Part shown: positions 10,631 through 17,976 of the stretch, piece after piece
How positions within the stretch are numbered: the first letter of the stretch is position 1
Layout: each line of letters begins with the position of its first letter
Assembly: GCA_017794825.1 (NCBI GenBank)
Contig: CP051237.1
Coordinates: forward strand, 310,001 to 374,000
DNA from: Pararhizobium sp.
Lineage (GTDB): Bacteria > Pseudomonadota > Alphaproteobacteria > Rhizobiales > Rhizobiaceae
Reading direction: 5' to 3'
Length of the DNA stretch: 64,000 bases
Notes under the pieces: generated by a model
What the model saw: the letters and a program-made list of their open reading frames with translations, nothing else
The model's database searches: none
What the model was told of the DNA's origin: nothing
Translations under genes and position numbers: made by a program

Positions 10631-11320
10631 ATGAACGCCTCCAATATCGAAGACCTCAGGACGACCGGGGAAACCGCCGGTGAGATCGCCTATCGTCAAA
10701 TTCGCCGCGACATCGTGTTCGGAACGCTGGCTCCGGATACGCGGCTGCGTCTCGAGCGCCTGAAAGAGCCGTATCTGGTCAGCGTCAGCACGCTTCGCGA
10801 AATCCTCAACCGCCTCGCATCGGAGCGCTTCGTGGTGGCGGAGGACCAGCGCGGCTTCCGGGTTTCGCCCGTCTCCCAGAGCCATTTCCGCGAGGTCGCC
10901 GGAATGCGCGAACTGCTCGAGTCCCACGCCATGAAGGAAGCCTTTGGGCGCGGCGACCTGGAATGGGAGAGCCAGGTCGTCGCCGCCCACTACAAGCTGG
11001 CGAAGATGGAAGCCTCGATGGAAGCCGGCGATACGGCTCGCACCGAAGCCTGGAAGCGATATGACCGCGAATTCCACGCCGCGCTGATCGCGGCCTGCGG
11101 ATCGAAGGCGCTCATGGCGACCCATCGCGGGATCTTCGATCATTACCTGCGCTACCAGATCGTCGCCGTCATCTACCGTGGCGAGGCGGCTGCGAAAGAA
11201 CACAAGCAATTGCTGGATTGCGCGCTTGCCCGCGATCACCAGACCGCATCGCGGATACTGTCCGGCCATATTCGCGCCTGTGTCGACCACACGCTCGACA
11301 ACGGGCTGCTTAGATCATGA
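10631..11320 (+). CDS. GntR-family regulator with FCD domain (first of a tandem pair)
   Basis: 229 residues. The N-terminal winged helix (RQIRRDIVFGTLAPDTRLRLERL to LREILNRLASERFV) is of the FadR subfamily, and the C-terminal all-helical FCD ligand domain has the metal-binding pattern of Asp/His in YDREFHAALIAAC and His residues near HIRACVDH. Divergent from the TRAP binding-protein gene, so it probably controls it in response to an organic acid. It overlaps the next gene by four bases. Confidence 0.88.
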   Translation: MNASNIEDLRTTGETAGEIAYRQIRRDIVFGTLAPDTRLRLERLKEPYLVSVSTLREILNRLASERFVVAEDQRGFRVSPVSQSHFREVAGMRELLESHAMKEAFGRGDLEWESQVVAAHYKLAKMEASMEAGDTARTEAWKRYDREFHAALIAACGSKALMATHRGIFDHYLRYQIVAVIYRGEAAAKEHKQLLDCALARDHQTASRILSGHIRACVDHTLDNGLLRS

Positions 11321-12003
11321 ACAGGCAGGTCCCGGTTCACGACGCGCCGTCAGCGGCGACGATCGGCGAAAGCGCCTATGCGCGCATCCGCTCCGACATC
11401 GTGCTCGGCGTGCTGCTTCCAGGGCAGCGCCTGCGCCTCGAGAAGCTGAAGAGCGAATATGGCGCAAGCATCAGCACGCTGCGCGAAATCCTGAACCGCC
11501 TTTCGTCGGAATTCCTTGTCGTCGCCGAAGGCCAGCGCGGCTTCGAGGTCGCGCCTGTCTCCGTGGAGCATCTGAAAGAAGTCTCCAGCCTCAGGCTGCT
11601 GCTGGAAAGCCACGCGCTGGAACAGTCCTTCGCCGCCGGCGATGTGGAATGGGAAGCCCGCGTCGTGTCGGCGCATCACAAGCTCGCCGAGATGGAACGG
11701 CGCATGCATGGCGGCGACCGCTCGCAAACGGCGCTCTGGAAACGCTATGACTGGGAATTTCATCAGACGCTGATCTCGGCCTGCGGTTCGGGCGTGCTGA
11801 TGGACACCCACGCCGCCGTCTTCGACCAGTATCTGCGCTATCAGCTGCTCGCCCTGTCCTTCCGGGGCGAGATTGCGGCCGACGAACACATCCAGCTCCG
11901 CGAAGCCGCCCTGGAACGCGATTCGGCGAAAGCTCGCCTGGTCCTTGAAAAGCACATCCAGGGCGGCGTCGAGCACGCCATGGCGGCCGGCCGGATCGGC
12001 TGA
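11317..12003 (+). CDS. GntR-family regulator with FCD domain (second of a tandem pair)
   Basis: 228 residues, clearly a paralogue of the preceding gene: the winged helix (RLRLEKLKSEYGASISTLREI), the VVAEGQRGFEVAPVS segment and the FCD core (YDWEFHQTLISACGSGVLMDTH) line up residue for residue. The ATG overlaps the upstream stop (ATGA). The two may form heterodimers or answer to different ligands. Its 3' end (from 11926) is part of the ~160-bp direct repeat flanking the prophage fragment. Confidence 0.87.
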   Translation: MNRQVPVHDAPSAATIGESAYARIRSDIVLGVLLPGQRLRLEKLKSEYGASISTLREILNRLSSEFLVVAEGQRGFEVAPVSVEHLKEVSSLRLLLESHALEQSFAAGDVEWEARVVSAHHKLAEMERRMHGGDRSQTALWKRYDWEFHQTLISACGSGVLMDTHAAVFDQYLRYQLLALSFRGEIAADEHIQLREAALERDSAKARLVLEKHIQGGVEHAMAAGRIG

Positions 12004-12086
12004 CAGCCGCTCAGCCTTCGGCTCTGGATTCAGTCAGGAGCCCGTGGATCGCGTCGAGCGCCTTCCTGACCGGCGGATCGCGCCGT
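11926..12086. repeat. Left copy of a ~160-bp direct repeat (gntR 3' end + lysR 3' end) flanking a prophage fragment
   Basis: This stretch holds the last ~26 codons of the second GntR gene, the short convergent spacer and the last ~26 codons of the LysR gene in antisense. It aligns with 14428-14588 at roughly 88% by eye (for example both contain TCAGCCTTCGGCTCTGGATT). In this copy the gntR end is the functional one and the lysR end is a stranded fragment. The phage homology begins directly after it, at about 12087. Confidence 0.85.
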
Positions 12087-12543
12087 GGCTATTTCGTCAG
12101 TCTCAGGCACCCGAGACGCTTGCGGCGGGCGTCTGGGTGCAGATCAAAAACCGGCTCGACGGCAAGGAGTCGGAAGACATGGCGAACCCGGTTTCATGAT
12201 GAAGGACGCCCTCTCCGGCGGCGGCTTCGACGAGACACTGTCAAGTCCGGGCGTCACCTATCTCGGCGACAGCTTTGCACTCACCGTTGGCAATATGATG
12301 GAACTGGCGCGCGGCGAGGACACCCATGCCGGCCGGGAGGCTGTGCGCTATATCGGCCGCTACACGCCGGTGGTTTCCAGCCACTAGGCGACGCGCGGCG
12401 CCTGGCGCCGCGTCGTCCTGGACAATCTGCAGTGGCTGGCCGACCTGGATGCCGACTGCAGCTTCAAAGCGCAGGCGGAGCGAGCGAAAAGGAACGGGGC
12501 GGCGTTCTGGCTGCCGCCGGGGAGTCTGGTGGCGGGGCGGTAG
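12087..12543 (+). pseudogene. Prophage remnant: 3' end of the large internal virion protein gene
   Basis: Translating this stretch gives the C-terminal ~170 residues of the protein encoded at 57271-59799: VQIKNRLDGKESEDM, then TYLGDSFALTVGNMMEL, RYIGRYTPVVSSH and FKAQAERAKRNGAAFW. It is dead for three visible reasons. The frame breaks after EDMANP, the segment covering LFGDFAQASENRFGGGF is deleted, and the conserved Trp codon after VVSSH is a TAG stop (12385-12387). The 5' part of the gene is absent; homology starts exactly at the end of the direct repeat. Confidence 0.9.
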
Positions 12544-12552
12544 ATGTCCTCT

Positions 12553-13356
12553 TCATGCAGATTTAGAGGTTTCATTCTGATATGACGTGACGCTCTTGGT
12601 GTCTGTTTGATCTGCTACCCAGTCTTTCAACGCGGTTTTTGCTAGAGACTTCGATCTAGAGTCGCAGATGACAACAGAACTAAGAAAATTGCTTGGTATT
12701 CCTGCTGCGATTCCTTTGCTGTTTTTATTGCGTTTACGCCTATCAGACGGTGCCTTTCGACTTCTTTGGCCGCCCTCATTGAGTTCCAGTTTTGCATACG
12801 TGGACCCTGCATGTCCGAGAACGTAATTTAGCTTCCCCAACGGTCCATATGCAGCCCGCTCTTTGTATGAATGCTTTTTCTCAAAGTTTGGCTGGGTAAA
12901 GCGTAGTTGATAAGGGCCCATAGCTACTGCTTCACCAAAAACCAACTTCAATTTCTTCCTCAACCAAACTTCGGATTCACCCTCCGGCAGCAAGAAGAAT
13001 CCATGAAAGTGCAGGTTTGCAACGTGGTTACCACGTCCCAAGCCTTTCTTGGATTTTGTGTCGAAGACTATTAATCTGGAACACGTTAATCCATATTGGT
13101 GGCATCGCTGACTGAAGTAACCCTTCACGGCACCCCTGCGATTATTGATTGCTTTGGTAATTTCCCCCCGCTCTATCCTTCCATCGACCATCCAAAATCG
13201 CTGTGATCCTTGTAGATACAAAGCCACAATAACCAGGGTGTATCGGACAATATCCGTTTGACTTCTCCAATCTTTGCGCGCGAGATCGTCTATGTCGACA
13301 ACTTCCTGCATGAGCCGATGTAGACGAGAGTCTCTGTTTACATGTGGATCCATCAT
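12553..13356 (-). CDS. HUH-motif replication/relaxase-like protein, prophage cargo
   Basis: 267 residues, AT-richer than its surroundings. An HxH motif (NLHFHGFFLLPEGE, about residues 115-128), preceded by SRLIVFDTK and followed by KLNYVLGHAGSTYAKLE, resembles the metal-binding HUH motif and downstream Tyr region of rolling-circle Rep proteins such as the inovirus Gp2-type family. I do not recognise it more precisely, and the C-terminal ~70 residues are basic and low in complexity. It lies opposite to the phage genes, between the remnants of the virion gene and the tail-fibre gene, which is the accessory slot of this phage family. The start at 13356 (two Met codons) has no clear ribosome site. 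Confidence 0.55.
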   Translation of the reverse strand: MMDPHVNRDSRLHRLMQEVVDIDDLARKDWRSQTDIVRYTLVIVALYLQGSQRFWMVDGRIERGEITKAINNRRGAVKGYFSQRCHQYGLTCSRLIVFDTKSKKGLGRGNHVANLHFHGFFLLPEGESEVWLRKKLKLVFGEAVAMGPYQLRFTQPNFEKKHSYKERAAYGPLGKLNYVLGHAGSTYAKLELNEGGQRSRKAPSDRRKRNKNSKGIAAGIPSNFLSSVVICDSRSKSLAKTALKDWVADQTDTKSVTSYQNETSKSA

Positions 13357-13628
13357 ATTTGGTAGAACAGTTGTGGGTTACTATAATCGGATAGCGTGTT
13401 CACGTCTGTTCTCCTGCCGGGAAGCCCAGAAATACGGCGGTTGAGATAGTTGGAGGCCAGTTTGGCATATTAAAAAAATGCCTTGCACCAAAGCCGTGAA
13501 CGAATACAGAACATATACTTGGTTGTCGACCTTATAAATGCACAATCCACAGGTGTTTTTTACGATTGTTGCGAAAGCATCTTGCTTCGCTGGGCTACCT
13601 TGCAGAAGGTTGATCATCCCCACGGACC

Positions 13629-14054
13629 ATGGAGGCAACGGAATTCCAGATGGCAGTTGAATTCGTTTTGGACGGCTCTCGAATAACCTCGCTCGAGGCA
13701 TTCTACGATGAGATCAGCCGTGCCCTTATTCCTGGCGTTAGTTGGGGCCGGAATTTAGACGCTTTCGATGACATTCTGAGCGGTGGATTTGGAACTCCGG
13801 ATGAAGGGTTCATCATCATTTGGTCAAATTCCACAATTTCGAAGGAAAAGTTGGGGTATCCTGAAACTGTGAGACAACTCAAAATTATGCTGGCGAATTG
13901 TCATCCCACGAATCGGGAAGGTGTGAAGCGAAAGCTCCAGGATGCTGGTGCAGGCACCGGCGAAACGGTATTCGACTGGGTCGTTGATATCATACTGGAC
14001 CATTGTCCAGAGGGAGAACAAGCTGAGGATAACGTTCGCTTGGTGCTGGATTGA
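13629..14054 (+). CDS. Barstar-like protein (ribonuclease-inhibitor fold), prophage cargo
   Basis: About 141 residues. The stretch DGSRITSLEAFYDEISRAL followed by WGRNLDAFDDILSGGFGTP (about residues 38-56) is the barstar hallmark: a helix, then G-x-N-x-DAL/F-x-D-x-L-x-G, which in barstar forms the face that plugs the RNase active site. Barstar proteins inhibit barnase-type ribonucleases. No barnase-like gene is next to it; the 13357-13628 gap and the HUH-like gene do not encode one visibly. It could protect against a toxin delivered by another phage or cell. The start is uncertain: 13629 or the internal Met at 13650. Confidence 0.65.
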   Translation: MEATEFQMAVEFVLDGSRITSLEAFYDEISRALIPGVSWGRNLDAFDDILSGGFGTPDEGFIIIWSNSTISKEKLGYPETVRQLKIMLANCHPTNREGVKRKLQDAGAGTGETVFDWVVDIILDHCPEGEQAEDNVRLVLD

Positions 14055-14127
14055 GCCTTAGAGCCCATCAGCATCCCGTAGTTGGCCAGGGACACTTAAC
14101 CTTCCTCTGACAGCCCCACACTACCCT

Positions 14128-14146
14128 GCAAACGGAGACTGTTTGC
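14128..14146 (+). promoter_or_regulatory. Hairpin presenting the Shine-Dalgarno in its loop, tail-fibre remnant copy
   Basis: GCAAAC, then GGAGACT, then GTTTGC directly before the ATG at 14147: a perfect 6-bp stem whose 7-base loop is the ribosome-binding site. The same element, with the same spacing to the start codon, precedes the intact tail-spike gene at 60930. Conservation in both copies suggests a real translational control element. Confidence 0.6.
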
Positions 14147-14430
14147 ATGGGCACGACCCCTTATCCTTTGCCGGCTGTTGCGCGCGGATCCTCGATCTTT
14201 CTCTGCGATGGCGAATCCGACATCTACGGGCCGTTTGATTTTTCAATCTTCGACGAGAGCGACGTCGCCGTTCTGATCCGGATCGATGGCTCCGGACTGT
14301 TCGAGATCACCGACGCCTTCACCGTTTCCAAATCGGACGACGAGGAATTCGATACATTCTCCATCACCTTTGACGAGGTGTATTCCGAGACAACGCAATT
14401 CATTGTGCTCGGCCGGCGGAACCTCGAGCG
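14147..14430 (+). pseudogene. Prophage remnant: 5' end of a tail-fibre/tail-spike gene
   Basis: The first ~92 residues (MGTTPYPLPAVARGSSIFLC, then YGPFDFSIFDESDVAVLIRI and ETTQFIVLGRR) match the N-terminus of the tail-spike protein at 60949-63015 almost without gaps. After FIVLGRR the homology stops and the frame runs into the gntR-derived direct repeat, ending out of context at 14548. The remaining ~590 residues of the spike are missing. Confidence 0.9.
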
Positions 14431-14588
14431 AAGGCTCGTGAGGCCCTGGAAAAGCACATACAGGGCGGCGTCGAGCACGCGAGGCGGCCGGCCGGATCGG
14501 CTGGCGGACGCTCAGCCTTCGGCTCTGGATTCGGTCAGGAGCCCGTGAATCGCGTCAAGCGCCTTCCTGACCGGCGGATCGTGCCGGG
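14428..14588. repeat. Right copy of the ~160-bp direct repeat flanking the prophage fragment
   Basis: Counterpart of 11926-12086. Here the lysR 3' end is the functional part and the gntR end is a stranded fragment that begins inside codons read in frame with the tail-fibre remnant. The ~12% divergence from the left copy means that the duplication is old or that one copy came in with the phage from a related strain. Confidence 0.85.
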
Positions 14589-15351
14589 CGTCGTGGTGGC
14601 ACACAAGCCACTCCTCATGGGTGAGTTCCTCGATCGGATCGGAAATCCGCATCAATCCCTGTTCGCCGTGGGCCGCGAAACAGGGCATGACGATACGCCC
14701 CACGCCCGCCAGGGCAAGGTCCAGCGCCAGCCGCGCATCGCTTGCCGTCGTCACGATGTCGTCGGCGTGACTGGCTTTCAGCCACCGGTCCGACGGAGTG
14801 GTCGCTGACCCTTGAGCGATCGTGACGAAACCGGACACGTCCGGTCCGGCGGCGTAGACCGCGTGGCGTATGACGTTGGTGCGCCGCCCGGCGAGCCACG
14901 CCTGCTCCGGCCGGCGATTGCGGATGCCGATATCCGCTTCGCGCCGGGCTATGTCTACGGTCGCGTTGGAGGCGAGGAATTCCGGCATCCATTCGTCGTC
15001 GCCCGACCAGAACCTCGATATGTTTCTCGCCAGAAAGCGCGAGGTCCACATGCCGGCGGCAATGCGCACGCGCGGCAGGCTGCGCTCTTCAGAGGTCCAG
15101 CGGCCCAGCCTGGCTGCGAGCGTCCGCAAGCTCTCCGCCTCGTCGACCAGCAGCCTGCCTTCCGCAGTCAGGCGGTAGCCCTTCCTCCCGCGATGAAAGA
15201 GCCGCCTGCCGGTTCGCCTTTCCAGTTCGGCCATGCGCCGGCTGAGCGTCGGCACGCTTGATCCGGTCAGGCGCGCGGCGCCGGCAAGCCCTGAGGAATC
15301 GGCCACCGCGAGAAACATGAAAACATCGTCGAGACTGAGGTTTTGTTTCAT
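14512..15351 (-). CDS. LysR-family transcriptional regulator
   Basis: 279 residues, slightly short. The N-terminal winged helix is typical of the family (FMFLAVADSSGLAGAARLTGSSVPTLSRRMAELE, residues 11-44; the usual AAR-x-L-x-x-S-x-x-x-x-SR-x-x-x-LE pattern). The C-terminal substrate domain is shortened and contains WMPEFLASNATVDIARREADIGIR, the periplasmic-binding-like core. The gene stands alone, convergent with the GntR pair before the phage fragment came in; its target is unknown. The last ~26 codons are also present as a fragment at 12009-12086. Confidence 0.88.
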   Translation of the reverse strand: MKQNLSLDDVFMFLAVADSSGLAGAARLTGSSVPTLSRRMAELERRTGRRLFHRGRKGYRLTAEGRLLVDEAESLRTLAARLGRWTSEERSLPRVRIAAGMWTSRFLARNISRFWSGDDEWMPEFLASNATVDIARREADIGIRNRRPEQAWLAGRRTNVIRHAVYAAGPDVSGFVTIAQGSATTPSDRWLKASHADDIVTTASDARLALDLALAGVGRIVMPCFAAHGEQGLMRISDPIEELTHEEWLVCHHDARHDPPVRKALDAIHGLLTESRAEG

Positions 15352-15652
15352 TTTTGAAAACCGGATTTCAAATTCCGCTTCTGTGCAGCCCTTTAGAGCG
15401 CCTGTATATTAGCAGACATCATCCGACATTCTCAATATTGAAAGATATCCTCATGCTTGCAGGTCATGTAAGGCATTGCGTCGCCACGCCCGAAACCGGG
15501 AGTCGGACAGAAGCGGACATGATCCGGCGACGCATCGAAAGCCGCAAAAGATGGAGACGGAAGGCGCGGCTCCTGAGGCTGCGCGCTGTCCTCTTCGGAA
15601 GGCGTAAGGAAATGAGGTCGAAAGGCCAGACTCAGCCTTCACTCTTTGGAGC
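15352..15652. other. Intergenic stretch upstream of lysR, no supported gene
   Basis: About 300 bases between the lysR start and the exporter stop. A plus-strand frame from 15354 to 15809 runs through it but ends inside the exporter gene, has irregular composition and no recognisable domain, so I do not call it. The first ~120 bases are AT-rich and should hold the lysR promoter; no clear T-N11-A site was settled on. Confidence 0.5.
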
Positions 15653-16537
15653 TCACCCTTTCCGCTTGGCGGCGATCTTGATTCGTTCGCGATGCAGCGC
15701 GAAAAGCCCCGCTCCGACGATCAGCACGATCCCGACAGCGACGTTGAGCCGGAGCGCTTCGCCGAACACGAATATGCCGATCGTTGAGGAAAAGACGAGC
15801 TGCAGATAGGCGAAAGGCTGGATGGCCGAGGCTTCCGCCGCCTCGTAGGCCCGGATCATGAAATAATGGCCCGCCATGCCGGTCACGCAGAGACAGGCGA
15901 GAAGCATCCAGTTGAACAGGCTCATCGGCTCCCAGAAAAACACCCCGATCGCCGTCGCCACCACGGCGCCGACCGTGCCCGTCCAGAAGAAGCTGGTCGC
16001 CGTGTCGTCCTTGCGGGCGGCGTAGCGGTTGAGCAGCCCGTAGAGCGCGAACATGAAAGCCGCGAGCAGCGGAATGGCCGCATAGGGCGAGAACGCGCCG
16101 AAGCCGGGTTGCAGGATGATCACCACGCCAATGAACCCGACGCCAATCGCCGTCCAGCGCCGCCAGCCGACGTGTTCGCCCAGCACCGGGCCGGACAGCG
16201 CACCGACAAGCAGCGGATAGACCGCGAAAATGGCGTGGCTTTCGACAAGTCCGAGATAGACGAAGGCTATCACCATGACGATGATTTCCAGCGCCAGCAG
16301 AGCGCCGCGCAGGATCTGTATGAGCGGCTGCGACGTGCGCGCGGCGGCCGCTATGGAGCCTTTCTGGCGGCGCGCGATCGCCATCACGAAAAACGCGAAG
16401 AACCAGTAGCGGACCATGACAATCATCGGCGTGTTGGTCGCCTCGGCGAGGTGCCGGGACAATCCATCCTGGGAGGCGAAAATGAGCGTGGTCGCCACCA
16501 TCAGCCACATGCCGCGGCGTGTGTCGTTGGTGATCAT
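15653..16537 (-). CDS. DMT-superfamily (EamA) exporter
   Basis: 294 residues with ten hydrophobic segments in two repeats of five. It opens with MWLMVATTLIFASQDGLSRHLA and the VMVRYWFFAFFVMAIARR helix, and the second repeat ends with VVFGEALRLNVAVGIVLIVGAGL-like text (here FSSTIGIFVFGEALRLN). EamA proteins export metabolites or amino acids across the inner membrane; the substrate cannot be told from sequence. No partner gene is adjacent. Confidence 0.88.
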   Translation of the reverse strand: MITNDTRRGMWLMVATTLIFASQDGLSRHLAEATNTPMIVMVRYWFFAFFVMAIARRQKGSIAAAARTSQPLIQILRGALLALEIIVMVIAFVYLGLVESHAIFAVYPLLVGALSGPVLGEHVGWRRWTAIGVGFIGVVIILQPGFGAFSPYAAIPLLAAFMFALYGLLNRYAARKDDTATSFFWTGTVGAVVATAIGVFFWEPMSLFNWMLLACLCVTGMAGHYFMIRAYEAAEASAIQPFAYLQLVFSSTIGIFVFGEALRLNVAVGIVLIVGAGLFALHRERIKIAAKRKG

Positions 16538-16723
16538 GCCGGGATCAGGCCGAACTGAAGAAAAGAGGAGTGTGTCATGGCGCCATTGCGGGAGTCTTTT
16601 TCATTTCCGCCAGCCTGGCGGAACACTATCGAAGGATGCACACATATCGCGGCTGATTGATAATGCAATCAAAACCGGCCGACCTCCGGACAGAGTTTCC
16701 ATCAAAACAACCGGGACATCCGG

Positions 16724-17224
16724 TCAATCAGACTGCAATCGGGGATCGAGAGAGAAACGCTCCTGAAAGACGTCATCGTAGAGACCCTGAACCCCATCGG
16801 CTGAAAAGACGAGGTTCCAGCTATGTCGCGACACAGCAGAAGGCAGGAGAACAAAAGGGTGTCGTTCCAGCAATGCGTTCCCGAACTGCTGTTGGTTCCT
16901 TCCCGGCGTTGCCGGGGTCAGCCAATTCGGGTTTGGGATGTCTTCCGGTTCGACGACATGTATTTGCCCTGGATCCTTTATACGCGCGGATGTCAGGTAA
17001 TGAGGCGTTGTGTCCAAGACCCGAAACCCCTTGTGAACGGCGACCTCGAGACAGGCCGTCGCCGGATCGAGAGACGTGTAGACGACGTGGAGCCCGGGCG
17101 CGTTCCAGCGCCCGCCGACGCGAAACGCGCCTTCCCCCGTAAACCAGCTCCTGCAGTGGCGCGCCTGATCGATCCTCCAGAATCGAACCTCGCCGGTTCC
17201 GAGCGGTGGAGGCAGGGGGTTCAA
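16724..17224 (-). CDS. RES-domain toxin (NAD-degrading type)
   Basis: 166 residues. The RES core is clear: RFWRIDQARH, GGRWNAPGLHVVYTSLDPAT with the conserved Arg and Tyr, ACLEVAVH with the Glu, and later FVLLPSAVSRHSWNLVF with the Ser. RES toxins deplete NAD+ in the cytoplasm unless bound by a Xre/DUF2384 antitoxin. The start is a TTG that overlaps the antitoxin stop codon (TTGA), the coupling expected for a toxin-antitoxin pair. Good confidence in the family; activity is inferred. Confidence 0.87.
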   Translation of the reverse strand: MNPLPPPLGTGEVRFWRIDQARHCRSWFTGEGAFRVGGRWNAPGLHVVYTSLDPATACLEVAVHKGFRVLDTTPHYLTSARIKDPGQIHVVEPEDIPNPNWLTPATPGRNQQQFGNALLERHPFVLLPSAVSRHSWNLVFSADGVQGLYDDVFQERFSLDPRLQSD

Positions 17225-17703
17225 GTATAGACGCCGTATTCAAGACGGGTCAGATACTCTTCGACGGCCTCCACGCCGGCGGATGTCGCGAGAAGGTCAA
17301 TGGGTTTTCTGTTCGACAAACCAATTGCCGGGCGGTTCAGCCAGGCTTCGGCCTCCTCCTTTGCGCCGAGAACCTCGATCGCATGTCCCAGTATTTCGGC
17401 AAAGCGCCAGGTTCGATTGCTCTGTTCCAAGCTGAGGAACCTTGCTTTCTTGTCGCTCTTGCGACGTTGGAGCGTTCTGACGCTCACACCGATCGCCTTC
17501 ATCAAGGCGTCGTCCCGCCCGAGAAACCCGACCGATTCGACGAGATGAAGCAAAGTCGCCGAGGGAAGCCCCCTGGCAAGCGCGTCATGGGCGTCGAGCG
17601 TATTTCGTATCGGAGAGTGAATGGTTTCTTCACCTCCAAGCAGGTCGATCGTTCGCGCGACATCGCTTTCAAACATGGCTGCGTCAGACACTGCAAACCT
17701 CAT
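17221..17703 (-). CDS. Xre/DUF2384 antitoxin partner of the RES toxin
   Basis: 160 residues from the ATG at 17703. An N-terminal helix-turn-helix-like part (VGFLGRDDALMKAIGVSVRTLQRRK, about residues 57-81) is followed by the antitoxin/toxin-binding DUF2384 domain (FAEILGHAIEVLGAKEEAEAWLNRPAIGL with the WL-x-x-P-x-x-x-L hallmark). A longer frame reaches 17832 but would cross the operator palindrome, so I chose the start just inside it; Met at 17676 is an alternative. It would neutralise the toxin and repress the operon. Confidence 0.85.
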   Translation of the reverse strand: MRFAVSDAAMFESDVARTIDLLGGEETIHSPIRNTLDAHDALARGLPSATLLHLVESVGFLGRDDALMKAIGVSVRTLQRRKSDKKARFLSLEQSNRTWRFAEILGHAIEVLGAKEEAEAWLNRPAIGLSNRKPIDLLATSAGVEAVEEYLTRLEYGVYT

Positions 17704-17705
17704 AT

Positions 17706-17740
17706 GCGACAGTTGACACCAAATATATGTCACTTGTCGC
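17706..17740. promoter_or_regulatory. Operator palindrome of the RES/Xre operon
   Basis: GCGACAGTTGACA (17706-17718) and TGTCACTTGTCGC (17728-17740) form an inverted repeat with 11 of 13 positions paired and a 9-base AT-rich spacer, directly upstream of the antitoxin start. This is the expected place for autoregulation by the antitoxin or the complex. Confidence 0.65.
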
Positions 17741-17976
17741 CAGAAAATCAATGGGCCGGCGATTGCCAGGCGTAGTGACAGGCAACGTGGAAGCGATCGA
17801 GCGTGGCGAAGACCGCGCGCCGGTCTCGTCACACGCCGCCTATGTGCGCGCGAAACAGGCGCGGCAGACGCCTTCGATCAACACGCCCACGTCCCGCCAT
17901 TTATTCAACGGTCAACAGGATAGATGGCGTCTTTCACCAACATTTCAAAGCATTGGAGACGTTCTTTTGCGCTCGC

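Noticed and set aside
13381..13701. 106-residue minus-strand frame beside the barstar-like gene, considered as a missing toxin
   Set aside because: No RNase motif, no ribosome site, and its 5' end overlaps the barstar-like gene in antisense.
15354..15809. Plus-strand frame upstream of lysR
   Set aside because: Arg/Lys-rich without domain and ends antisense within the exporter gene.
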